Of a DNA stretch of 64,000 bases, positions 17,308 through 25,119 are shown in pieces (the stretch's first letter is position 1; every line of letters begins with the position of its first letter). The stretch lies in assembly GCA_965212505.1 (NCBI GenBank), contig OZ243123.1, forward strand, positions 4,092,001 through 4,156,000. The letters run 5' to 3'. The stretch is from JAHEKO01 sp965212505 (GTDB lineage: Bacteria; Acidobacteriota; Thermoanaerobaculia; Multivoradales; JAHEKO01). The translations under genes were made by a program, and so were the position numbers. Under the pieces are notes generated by a model, which searched no databases, had not been told where the DNA came from, and was given only the letters and a program-made list of their open reading frames with translations.

Positions 17308-18651
17308 TCAGTGGATCTCGTACGCGCCGCCGCCGATGAACTCGCGCAGGAGCGAGGTCGCCGGCACCCTCTCCTCGTCGCCGGCGCTCACGTCGGCGAT
17401 CGAGTCGAGTAGATCGCTGATCCGCCGCGCACGGAGGTAGCCGTCCAGCCGCTCTTCCCGGTCACGCCACTTTTCGAGGAACGGCGCCAGGTGATGGCCG
17501 AGGTGTCGCTCGAGGAACGGCAGCTCGTAGGCGAGCGCGCTGTTTACCTGGTAGTCGGCCAGACTCTGGTACGGAATGATGTGCTTGAGCTCGCTCCGGC
17601 GGACGAAGTGCCAGTGCAGGATGGTCTTCTCGGGCGAGTAGGCCCGAAACTTCGAATCGCGGATCATGCGGCGCAGAAGACGGATGTCGGTCCACCGCAC
17701 ATAGCGACCGCTGGTGTTCTTTAGCTGCGAGATGGTCTCGATGTAGATCTTGAATTTGTGCTCCGCGGCGACGCTCGCGGTCAGCCCGTCGTAGAGGCCA
17801 TGCAGCGTGTCGAGCAGGATGAGCGTGTCGTTCCCGGGTTCGAAGCGGGTGGTCTCGGCGCTCCGTCGACCGGTCTTGAAGTCGTAGACCGGCATGTCGA
17901 TACCGCGCCCGGCGTCGAGCTCCGCCAGGTGCTCGTTGATGAGGGTCAGGTCGAGCGCCTCGGGGGTCTCGAAGTCGTAGTCTCCGAACTCGTCGCGCGG
18001 GTGGAGCTCGAGGTCGAAGAAGTAGTTGTCGAGCGCCATCGGAATGACGTGAACGCCGGCGGCCTCGAGTCGCGACGCAATCTTGTGCATGGTCGTCGTC
18101 TTGCCGGAGCTCGAAGGCCCGGCGACGATGATGAAGCGAAGCGCTTCGCGGCGCTCGAGAATTGCCGCCGCCGCGCCGTCGAGAATCGACTCGTAACGCG
18201 AATCGCTCGCTTCGATGAGCTCTCCGAGCCCCCCGGCGCGGATGATCTCGTTCAGCCCTTCGACCGTGTTGCAACCGTGCTCGGCCGCCCAGTCGAGCGC
18301 TTGCCACATCTGCTTGTAGGGCAGGTATTCGAGCTTGTCCGACTGCCGCAACGAACGCATGCGCGCACGGTTCGACCGATAGAGGATGTACGACTTGGCC
18401 GTCCGCGCATGACCGTTCTTGATCAATACCCTCTCGACGACATCCTGAATCTCTTCGACCGTCGGAGAGGACTCCTCGCTGTAGGTCGCCTCCAGAGCGA
18501 CCACCACCTCACCGCTCAGTCGCTCCGACAGCTCCCGGTCGTGACCGCCGATGGCCGCGGCGGCTTTGTAGATCGCCACAGTGACCTTCTCGCGGTCGAA
18601 CGGCACGACCTCGCCGCTGCGTTTTACGATCGTCTGAATCGAACCTGCCAT
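17308..18651 (-). CDS. ATP-cone domain fused to uridine-kinase-like P-loop kinase
   Basis: A 447-residue protein. The start at ATG 18651 is chosen because the ATP-cone domain begins at once (IQTIVKRSGEVVPFDREKV), residues 1-95, ending with the RNRARMRSLR helix. Residues 175-400 are a uridine kinase/phosphoribulokinase-like domain: Walker A GPSSSGKTT near 188, then LDNYFFD, DYDFETPEALD and LLDTLHGL as Walker-B-like block. It probably phosphorylates a nucleoside or related small molecule in the cytoplasm; the ATP-cone, known from ribonucleotide reductases and NrdR, suggests adenine-nucleotide allostery. The substrate is not deducible. Confidence 0.85.
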   Translation of the reverse strand: MAGSIQTIVKRSGEVVPFDREKVTVAIYKAAAAIGGHDRELSERLSGEVVVALEATYSEESSPTVEEIQDVVERVLIKNGHARTAKSYILYRSNRARMRSLRQSDKLEYLPYKQMWQALDWAAEHGCNTVEGLNEIIRAGGLGELIEASDSRYESILDGAAAAILERREALRFIIVAGPSSSGKTTTMHKIASRLEAAGVHVIPMALDNYFFDLELHPRDEFGDYDFETPEALDLTLINEHLAELDAGRGIDMPVYDFKTGRRSAETTRFEPGNDTLILLDTLHGLYDGLTASVAAEHKFKIYIETISQLKNTSGRYVRWTDIRLLRRMIRDSKFRAYSPEKTILHWHFVRRSELKHIIPYQSLADYQVNSALAYELPFLERHLGHHLAPFLEKWRDREERLDGYLRARRISDLLDSIADVSAGDEERVPATSLLREFIGGGAYEIH

Positions 18652-18769
18652 CGCGTTGGTGAGAATAGCGCAAGGAAGGAGCTCCACTTGCCGTCGTACT
18701 CCTGTGTCCGCGCCGGCGCGGCTGACGTACCCGCCCGATCGTTCACCCCCCGCACAGGAGACGACGACC

Positions 18770-18820
18770 ATGCAGATTCGCACGCAAGTGAAGGCCGCAG
18801 GCTTCATCTGGTCCGACTGA
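18770..18820 (+). CDS. Candidate 16-residue peptide (VKA-type microORF)
   Basis: ATG 18770 follows AGGAG (18756-18760) at 9-nt spacing and encodes MQIRTQVKAAGFIWSD before a TGA. The first half resembles, from memory, very short conserved bacterial peptides of the form (K/R)T.VKAG; the Asn-His-Asn part that I associate with those is missing. It lies alone in a 338-bp gap, the rest of which (18652-18769 and 18821-18989) shows no other gene. Function unknown; a RiPP-like precursor, leader peptide or a chance ORF are all possible. Confidence 0.4.
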   Translation: MQIRTQVKAAGFIWSD

Positions 18821-18989
18821 CCCGAGCAGCGCCGGGCGGGAGACTCGCGACCTGCCGCTCGGCGTTCTTGGCCTTTCGGACGGTGGTAGCGTTGCCGCTC
18901 TCAATCACCTGCCCACCGGGCCGCCAGCGCCGAGTCTCGACGCTGCAACCGAAGCCCGCGAAGAGGCGTCTCACGAAGGAGTGGTGGCG

Positions 18990-21278
18990 ATGCGGATGGA
19001 GCTGACTGGAGCCTGGACCCGAAGACTCACTGCTGGGCTCTGCCTGGCTCTCCTCGCCACCTCCGGTCAGGCCGCGACCCTCGGCGGCGTCGTCTTCGAA
19101 GACCGCGACCGGAGCGGCGTCTTCGACGGCACCGACACCCCGCTTCGCAACGCGCGGGTACTGCTCGTCGGCGTCGAAGGCAGTGTCGTGCGTCAGACTC
19201 GCAGCGCTGTCGACGGCACCTGGTCGTTCATCGACCTGCCCGACGGCGACTATGTCGTCTCGATCGAGGCCCGCGGCTTCCGCCACTCCTTGCCCGACCC
19301 GTCGGCCGTGGCCTCGCCCATACCCGACTTCCCCTTCGGCAGCCCTCGCTACAGCACCTTCGAGCGGTTGGTCCGGCAGCTGCGAACGTCGAGCAGCTTC
19401 ACTCACATCGGGCTCGGCGACTCGATCGGCTTCGGATTCAACTTCTGCGGCTCGCTCCTCGGCGAGGACGGCTACTTCGAGCCGACCACCTCTCGACTCG
19501 GAGACGCGGCAGCCCCGCCGGTGGTCGCCGACAAGCAGTCGATTCCGGGGCACGAGACCAACGACCTGCTCGAACCAGGCGCCTCGGGCGACTTCCCGTT
19601 CACCAACAACGACATCTTCTACACCATCGACGAGGGCGCCGACCTGGTGAGCATCTCGATCGGCGGTAACGACTTCCTCGGAGCGGAGGACGGCGGCGAC
19701 CCCGCGGTCGCTTCCGCGTTGGTGACCGCACGGCGCAACATCCAGGAAATCCTGTCGAGCCTGGTCACCGAACTTCCCGACGCCTCGATCGAGATCAACA
19801 CGGTCTACGACAACGAAGAGGGGGGAGACGGGCTCCACAACGTCTGGGTACCCATTTGGGACCAGGTTCTGCGTGAGACCGCCTGGGCGCAGGATCGACC
19901 GGTCAGAATTGCTGAGATCTACCCGGAGTACCGGCACGACGCCGAGGGCACACCTCTGGGCGAGCCGGGTCTGATCTGCAACGACCTCTTCGGATTCGAC
20001 GGCATTCATCCGACGAACAGCGGTTACGACGTGCACGAGCAGAAGCTCTGGCAGTCGATCGGCGGCGTGACGCTCGCCGGCGCCGATCGCCTCGACGTGA
20101 ACACGGGCTTCCAGCGCCCGCGGCGCCTGCTCCTACCGCTCGCCTTCGACGACGTGACCGGCGACACGGTGAATCCCACGGACGCCCTCTCGACCGACGA
20201 CGTCGGCGCCCTGGTGCCCTCCGACAACGCGGAGTTTCGGGTCGAGACGTTCCTGAACAACCCGCCGGGAGCCCTGGGGCTGCTGCAAGCTCTGGTCAAG
20301 GTGCGCTACCGAACGACTGGCGCGCCGATCGACGATTTCTACCGCATCGAGGCGTCGATCGACGGCACCTTCAGCGCCCCCGGGTCGACGCCCAGCACCT
20401 GGAACACAATTCTGCCGATCGTCGGCTCTTCGGGTAACGGCAGCGCCGAGATCCTCGCCTACCCCGATCAGCCGAACTTCCGAACGGTCGCCGCACCGCT
20501 CTACCTGGGTGCGCCGACCTCGAACGCCGGCACGCTCGACTGGCCGGACCTCCAGAGCCTGAGCGTGCGCGTCGTGACCACCGCGGTCGGCAGCCCCGAC
20601 GCCTTCAGCGTCGAGCTCGACTCGGCGTGGGTCGAGGCGTTCACGACCCTGCCGGGCGGCTCCGTCGCACGACAGACGAGCCCAACACCGGTTCGAAGTG
20701 GCGCTCCCCGCGCTCGGCCGAGTCGCGACACCGAGGAGCTGCTGGCGGAGCTCGCCAAGGTCGCGCCTCACCCGGCTGCGCTCGACCAACTGGTTCTCCG
20801 AGCTGGCGTCGAAACACAGCTCGTCGCGGCGGTTCAGTCGCGCGATCGGATCTCTGCTCCGCGTGCGGCGAAGCTCCTGGGCCGGCGCGAAGCGGCCTCC
20901 CTCGACGTACTCGCAGCCCTGCGCGGAGCCCTGGCCGCGGAGTTGCCGGCACTTCGTGCAGCAGCGATCGACGCCCTCGGCACCCACGGTGACCTCGAGA
21001 GCGCATCGCTCATCGCTCGAGAGTTCGACAACCCGCAGTTGGCGGTCACGGTCGCGCGAGCCCTCGGCCGCCTCGACTCCCGCACAACACTCGAGACGCT
21101 CTACAAGACCGCCGCCGCTCCTGACGCATCACCCACCGCTCGCCGCTCGGCGGCGCGAGCGCTGGCGGCCTCGAAACACGCAGGGGCGACGCGATGGCTG
21201 GAGCTGCTCTCGGCAACGGACAACGAACGGGTCCGGCGGCTGGCCGCTTCCGGTCTGACGAGACTGACGGAGGATTGA
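18990..21278 (+). CDS. SGNH/GDSL hydrolase with SdrD-like and HEAT-repeat domains
   Basis: A 762-residue exported protein. ATG 18990 has AAGGAG 8 nt upstream and precedes a signal peptide (AGLCLALLATSGQAA); a GTG at 18981 is an alternative. Residues 30-105 are an SdrD/CNA-B-like fold (GGVVFEDRDRSGVFDGTDTP, LPDGDYVVSIEA). Residues 135-360 are an SGNH esterase: block I GLGDSIGFG, block III SIGGNDF, block V DGIHPTN, giving Ser-Asp-His. A beta-rich module follows (to about 555), then HEAT-like helical repeats (LPALRAAAIDALGTHGD, RRSAARALAAS) to the end. It is translationally coupled to the downstream alkaline phosphatase. Confidence 0.87.
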   Translation: MRMELTGAWTRRLTAGLCLALLATSGQAATLGGVVFEDRDRSGVFDGTDTPLRNARVLLVGVEGSVVRQTRSAVDGTWSFIDLPDGDYVVSIEARGFRHSLPDPSAVASPIPDFPFGSPRYSTFERLVRQLRTSSSFTHIGLGDSIGFGFNFCGSLLGEDGYFEPTTSRLGDAAAPPVVADKQSIPGHETNDLLEPGASGDFPFTNNDIFYTIDEGADLVSISIGGNDFLGAEDGGDPAVASALVTARRNIQEILSSLVTELPDASIEINTVYDNEEGGDGLHNVWVPIWDQVLRETAWAQDRPVRIAEIYPEYRHDAEGTPLGEPGLICNDLFGFDGIHPTNSGYDVHEQKLWQSIGGVTLAGADRLDVNTGFQRPRRLLLPLAFDDVTGDTVNPTDALSTDDVGALVPSDNAEFRVETFLNNPPGALGLLQALVKVRYRTTGAPIDDFYRIEASIDGTFSAPGSTPSTWNTILPIVGSSGNGSAEILAYPDQPNFRTVAAPLYLGAPTSNAGTLDWPDLQSLSVRVVTTAVGSPDAFSVELDSAWVEAFTTLPGGSVARQTSPTPVRSGAPRARPSRDTEELLAELAKVAPHPAALDQLVLRAGVETQLVAAVQSRDRISAPRAAKLLGRREAASLDVLAALRGALAAELPALRAAAIDALGTHGDLESASLIAREFDNPQLAVTVARALGRLDSRTTLETLYKTAAAPDASPTARRSAARALAASKHAGATRWLELLSATDNERVRRLAASGLTRLTED

Positions 21279-22516
21279 TGAGAGACAGGAGACCGATGGG
21301 CCTGGAGCGCCTACTCGCGATCATCGGCGTGCTCGCCATGATTTGGTTCGCCTTCTCCTGGGCGACCGGGCGGCGAACCGCGGTGGTCGAGCTGCACCCC
21401 GAGGAGCTCGAGTGGAGCGCTGGCGACGATCAGCCGGCGCCGATCACCACCTCGGAGCGGCCGCGGAACATCGTGTTGGTAGTCGCCGACGGCATGGGCT
21501 TCGCCCATCTGGCGGCCGGCCGCGCGGCACTCCATGGCATCGAGGGAGAGGCTCCCTGGGACATCTTTCCGGTCTCCGGTTGGCATCGCAGCCACCCCGC
21601 CAGCGGCCTGCTGACCGACTCCGCCGCGGCGGCGACCGCTCTCGCGACCGGACATCGATCGCAGATTGGCGCCGTCGGGGTCGACGGTGACGGCAAACCC
21701 GTGCAAAACCTCTTCGAGCGAGCCACCGAACTCGGCTATCGCACCGGTCTCGTCACCGACTCCTACATCTGGGACGCCACGCCTGCCGCGTTTGCGACCC
21801 ACGTGGAAGACCGCGACTTCGCAGCGCAGATCCTCCAGCAGCTGACCGACGCCCCACTCGACGTGCTGTTCGGAGAGCTGGAGGACGTGGGCGAAGGCGA
21901 GGTTCCGACCTGGGAGGAGACCGAGGCCCTGCTGGGAGCCAGCTACACCCTCGTCGGGCCCGAACCGGTCACCGTCGAGGAACTGCTCGCCATCGACGCC
22001 GACCGACGCGTCGCAACCGTCTACGAGGAAGAGCAGATCACCGACCTCGACTCGGAGCCCAATCTCCCGACCCTGGTCCGAGCCGGATTGGGGCGCATCA
22101 CTCGGTCGGGAGAGCCGTTTGCGCTCCTGGTCGAGAGCGAAGAGCTCGACTCCTCCTCCCACCACCGAGATCTGAACCGGACGATTCGAGGACTCGAGGT
22201 GCTCGATGTGGTGCTCACCGAGCTGATCGCCTTCGCTCGCGAAGATGGGGAGACGTTGCTGCTCTTCACCTCCGACCACGAGACCGGCGGGCTGGCGGTC
22301 AGCACTCGCAAGGGAAACCGCGCGCTCCGCGCCATCTGGGCCTCGGACTCCCACACCGCCACTCCGGTGCCCGTCTTCGCGATGGGCCCCGGCGCCGAGG
22401 AGTTCTCCGGCCGTCACTCAACCTGGGAGATCGGCAGAAAGCTGCTGGCCCTCCTCGAGCCCCTTCCGGTGGAGGATCTGTCGACCGGGCCGTCGGAGCC
22501 TTCGGCCAAGCAGTAG
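21278..22516 (+). CDS. Alkaline phosphatase
   Basis: A 412-residue protein with an N-terminal membrane anchor or signal (LERLLAIIGVLAMIWFAF). All active-site elements of the E. coli PhoA-type family are visible: the metal Asp in VADGMGFAHL, the nucleophilic serine in LTDSAAAATALATGH, WDATPAAF, the Glu/Asp/His set in VESEELDSSSHH, the DH pair in TSDHETGG and the last metal His in GRHSTWE. It hydrolyses phosphomonoesters in the periplasm. The ATG overlaps the previous stop by one base (TGATG) with GGAGG upstream, so it is co-translated with the SGNH hydrolase; the pair may act in sequence on phosphate esters. Confidence 0.93.
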   Translation: MRDRRPMGLERLLAIIGVLAMIWFAFSWATGRRTAVVELHPEELEWSAGDDQPAPITTSERPRNIVLVVADGMGFAHLAAGRAALHGIEGEAPWDIFPVSGWHRSHPASGLLTDSAAAATALATGHRSQIGAVGVDGDGKPVQNLFERATELGYRTGLVTDSYIWDATPAAFATHVEDRDFAAQILQQLTDAPLDVLFGELEDVGEGEVPTWEETEALLGASYTLVGPEPVTVEELLAIDADRRVATVYEEEQITDLDSEPNLPTLVRAGLGRITRSGEPFALLVESEELDSSSHHRDLNRTIRGLEVLDVVLTELIAFAREDGETLLLFTSDHETGGLAVSTRKGNRALRAIWASDSHTATPVPVFAMGPGAEEFSGRHSTWEIGRKLLALLEPLPVEDLSTGPSEPSAKQ

Positions 22517-22530
22517 CGCTCCATCGAATC

Positions 22531-22968
22531 TCAGAAGTAGCGCACGGCGACGTAGCCCAACCAGACGGCCGCCAACCCCGCGACCGAGTGGAGAGCCATG
22601 TTGGCGAAGGCCTTGAGCACCGCCGAGTCGAGCGCCAGAGCAAAGCTCTCGGCCGCTAGGGCCGAGAAGGTCGTGAAGCCGCCCAGAACACCGACGACCA
22701 CAAACAACCGCGCCTCGGGACCGAGCGCTCCGCGCAACTCCGCGAGACCAGCCACGAGGCCGATGGCCAGACAGCCGGCGATGTTCACAAACGCCGTGCC
22801 TGCAGGCAGCACGGCGTGGGGCAGCGCCCTCTGGGCGAGCCCGCCGAGCGCAAAGCGGAGGGCCGATCCGACAAAGCCGCCGAGGCCGACGAGACCGAGC
22901 TGCGACAGGTAGGAGCCGGACAAGAGACAAAGGCTATCACCGGCCCAGCTACGGCTAGGGACCGCCAC
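22531..22968 (-). CDS. crcB: FluC/CrcB fluoride channel
   Basis: A four-helix membrane protein of the Fluc family, which exports F- as a dual-topology dimer. Conserved elements are GGFVGSALRFALG, the pore Asn in TAFVNIAGCLA and the phenylalanine-box segment GGFTTFSALAAE. The frame gives 145 residues from GTG 22968; a TTG at 22923 gives 130 residues, closer to the usual 125, and removes the overlap with the gene upstream. No fluoride riboswitch is recognisable upstream. Confidence 0.92.
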   Translation of the reverse strand: MAVPSRSWAGDSLCLLSGSYLSQLGLVGLGGFVGSALRFALGGLAQRALPHAVLPAGTAFVNIAGCLAIGLVAGLAELRGALGPEARLFVVVGVLGGFTTFSALAAESFALALDSAVLKAFANMALHSVAGLAAVWLGYVAVRYF

Positions 22969-23266
22969 CGTACGCCAACTTGCAGTGCGGACAGGCCTCG
23001 CCGCCGGTCGGAACGATGCCCAGGCGGAGGAAAAACGGTCGGCCGCAGCGCGGGCACGGCCAGTAGCTCACGCGCAGCGACAAGGCGCCGACAACAACCG
23101 CCCACGGGGCAGCCACCCACATCAACACCCTCGGCGGAACGGCCAGCCCCGAGGCCGAGGCCAGCGCCACCAGCAGCAGAAACGGAAACCATGCTCCCCA
23201 GAGATAGAGGAGCCACCTCCGCCATTTCGCCAGCCTTCTCCAGCTGTCCCCTTCAGCCCGCCGCAT
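22955..23266 (-). CDS. Small membrane protein with C-terminal zinc ribbon
   Basis: A 103-residue protein from ATG 23266. Two transmembrane helices occupy residues 18-62 (LYLWGAWFPFLLLVALASA, LMWVAAPWAVVVGALSL). The C-terminus holds two CxxC pairs, WPCPRCGRPFF and EACPHCKLAYG, which should bind one zinc ion as a rubredoxin-like knuckle. The family is not recognised. It is followed closely by, or overlaps, crcB and is probably in the same transcript. The frame continues upstream to 23488 but that part is antisense to the neighbouring gene. Confidence 0.72.
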   Translation of the reverse strand: MRRAEGDSWRRLAKWRRWLLYLWGAWFPFLLLVALASASGLAVPPRVLMWVAAPWAVVVGALSLRVSYWPCPRCGRPFFLRLGIVPTGGEACPHCKLAYGGGP

Positions 23267-23305
23267 TGCAGGCACGAGGATAGAGTCGCGGCAACGGGCC
23301 CCGCG

Positions 23306-23905
23306 ATGACATTTCGACGCCTCCCCCAGACCGTCCGAGAGGTGCTGAGCCGTCTCGAGCGAGAGCTCGGGAAGCCGGGACTGATCTTCGGCCTGATCGC
23401 TCTGCCGCTCGTTCTCCTCGCAGCGATCGTCTCCTACCCGTTCATCGCCCTCTCGAGACGCCGCGGCGCCGGCAGGGTATCGCCGCATCGAACCCTGGAG
23501 CTCACCCCGGGCGGCGTCTTCTTCAGCTGGGCCGGCGATGCCGTCGAATGTCGCAGCGCGTTAGCCGCCGCGGTTGCCGCGCTCGTCGACTCCTTGCCCA
23601 AGGCCCTCTCTCGACCGGAGCTGCGGACGCTCGAAGTCCGAAACCCGGAGACCGGTTTCGCGCTCGCGGAAGACCGGTTGGGCAAAATCTCGACCGAGCA
23701 CGCAGCCACCCTGGTCGAAAGGCTCTGGGGAGAGAAGCTCGAGTATGGCGAACTGGTCGTCGACGGCGACGAGAGCCTCAGAGGCTTTGATGTCGACGCC
23801 CGGAGCCACTGGTCCGGACATCTGGCGATCGAGCTGAACACGAGCGAGATACGCGACGCGCTCCGGCTCCAAGCAGGTGAGTCCGGATTTATGAGCCAGG
23901 GCTAG
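23306..23905 (+). CDS. Single-pass membrane protein of unknown function
   Basis: A 199-residue protein from ATG 23306. An amphipathic N-terminus (RRLPQTVREVLSRLERELG) is followed by one transmembrane helix at residues 25-50 (LIFGLIALPLVLLAAIVSYPF) and a basic stop-transfer patch SRRRGAG. The C-terminal 145 residues are soluble (FSWAGDAVECRSALAAAVAAL, VERLWGEKLEYGELVVDGDE) with no known domain. It converges on the SAHH-like gene with a 4-base overlap of the ends. Confidence 0.7.
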   Translation: MTFRRLPQTVREVLSRLERELGKPGLIFGLIALPLVLLAAIVSYPFIALSRRRGAGRVSPHRTLELTPGGVFFSWAGDAVECRSALAAAVAALVDSLPKALSRPELRTLEVRNPETGFALAEDRLGKISTEHAATLVERLWGEKLEYGELVVDGDESLRGFDVDARSHWSGHLAIELNTSEIRDALRLQAGESGFMSQG

Positions 23906-25101
23906 CCGCCGCGCTCGAGCCGCCGGAGCATCCGACGCGCTGCGTCTTCGTCGATGTCGCGCGGCACCGGCTGGGCGCCGGCCACCAGGGCGGAACGATC
24001 GGTGGCGAGCCGAGCCAGCGACAGCGCCTGGAGCGTAAACCCGAGGTCCATCGACTCTGCCGAGTTGCCCTTGGGCGCCTCGCCGCCGAGATTGAACATC
24101 CGGCCTCCAGAGAGCAGTCGAACGCGCCGACCGTTGGTGAGTCGTAGCTCCTCGACCCCCGGCTCGGGCGCGGTCACCTCGGTGGCGAGAGCGCGGAGCG
24201 CCGGAACGTCGATCTCGAAGTCGAAGTGACCGGCGTTGGCGAGCACAACTCCGTCGGCGAGCTGCTCCAACTCGACACGACCCAAGACGTCGGGCGCACC
24301 GGTGGCGGTGATCACCACACTGCCCCAGGCGAGTGCATCGCCGAGCTCGGGCACTCGGAAGCCATCCACCGCCGCCTCGAGCGCCTTGATCGGGTCCGGG
24401 TCGATCACCGCCACGCGGCCGCCGAGGCTGCGAAGGTACTTGGCGATTCCCCGCCCGCACCAGCCGTAGCCGAAGACGACAAAGCGTCGCCCCGGAATCA
24501 TCAGGTTGGTGATCCGCATGAAGCTCTCGACCACCGACTGCCCGACCGCGTGTTTGTTCTCGACGATCAGCTTGAGCGGACTGTCGTTGATCACGATCAC
24601 CGGGAAGTCGACGTGCTCCGCGAGCTCGCCTCGTAGCCGGTTGCCCCCAGAGGTGGTCTCCTCGGTCCCCCCGAGAATGTGGCCGGGTTCGACGAGACCG
24701 TCCCGAGTGGCAAACGCCGCCAGATCGGCGCCGTTGTCGAGTAGCAACCGAGGCTGGTGCGCCAGCACCTTCCTGACGTTCTCGAGATGCTCCTCGGCGC
24801 TGTCGGCCCGCTGTCCGTAGACGAGCACGCCACGCTCCTCCAGAGCCCTCGCAACGTCGTCCTGCGTCGTCCCGAGATTGCCGGTTGCCACCACCTCGGC
24901 GCCGCCCGCCTGCAGCACCGAGAAAAGCGCGGCGGTCTTGGGTTCGATGTGAAGCGAAACGCCGATGCTGAGCCCCTCGAACGGACGTGAGCTCTCGAAC
25001 TCGTGGCGCAGCGCGGCCAGCATGAGTAGGTTCGACTCGGTCCAGAGCACACGCTCTCGACCACGCTCGACATCCCCGGAAGACCCTGACTGAACTCGCA
25101 T
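23902..25101 (-). CDS. Divergent S-adenosylhomocysteine hydrolase-like protein
   Basis: A 399-residue homologue of adenosylhomocysteinase (SAH to adenosine plus homocysteine, NAD-dependent). The NAD-binding fold is intact (FGYGWCGRGIAKYLRSLG), as are GGTEETTSG and the catalytic His context NAGHFDFEID. Several active-site blocks deviate from the family: DDGGD reads DNGAD, FDN reads VEN, the GHP adenosine-contact segment reads KGN, and the C-terminal KPDxYRY tail is missing. Archaeal-type SAHH also lacks the insertion, but these substitutions go further. ATG 25101 is the start; the open frame to 27279 is antisense to two genes. It is divergent from a nucleoside transporter 18 bp away. Confidence 0.85.
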   Translation of the reverse strand: MRVQSGSSGDVERGRERVLWTESNLLMLAALRHEFESSRPFEGLSIGVSLHIEPKTAALFSVLQAGGAEVVATGNLGTTQDDVARALEERGVLVYGQRADSAEEHLENVRKVLAHQPRLLLDNGADLAAFATRDGLVEPGHILGGTEETTSGGNRLRGELAEHVDFPVIVINDSPLKLIVENKHAVGQSVVESFMRITNLMIPGRRFVVFGYGWCGRGIAKYLRSLGGRVAVIDPDPIKALEAAVDGFRVPELGDALAWGSVVITATGAPDVLGRVELEQLADGVVLANAGHFDFEIDVPALRALATEVTAPEPGVEELRLTNGRRVRLLSGGRMFNLGGEAPKGNSAESMDLGFTLQALSLARLATDRSALVAGAQPVPRDIDEDAARRMLRRLERGG

Positions 25102-25119
25102 GGAGACGCCCCTTGTATC

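Noticed and set aside
22969..23305. Fluoride riboswitch for crcB
   Set aside because: No pseudoknot-type conserved sequence is recognisable, and a coding gene fills the upstream region.
25102..25119. SAH or adenosine-type riboswitch between the SAHH-like gene and the transporter
   Set aside because: Only 18 bp separate the two start codons, too short for any aptamer.
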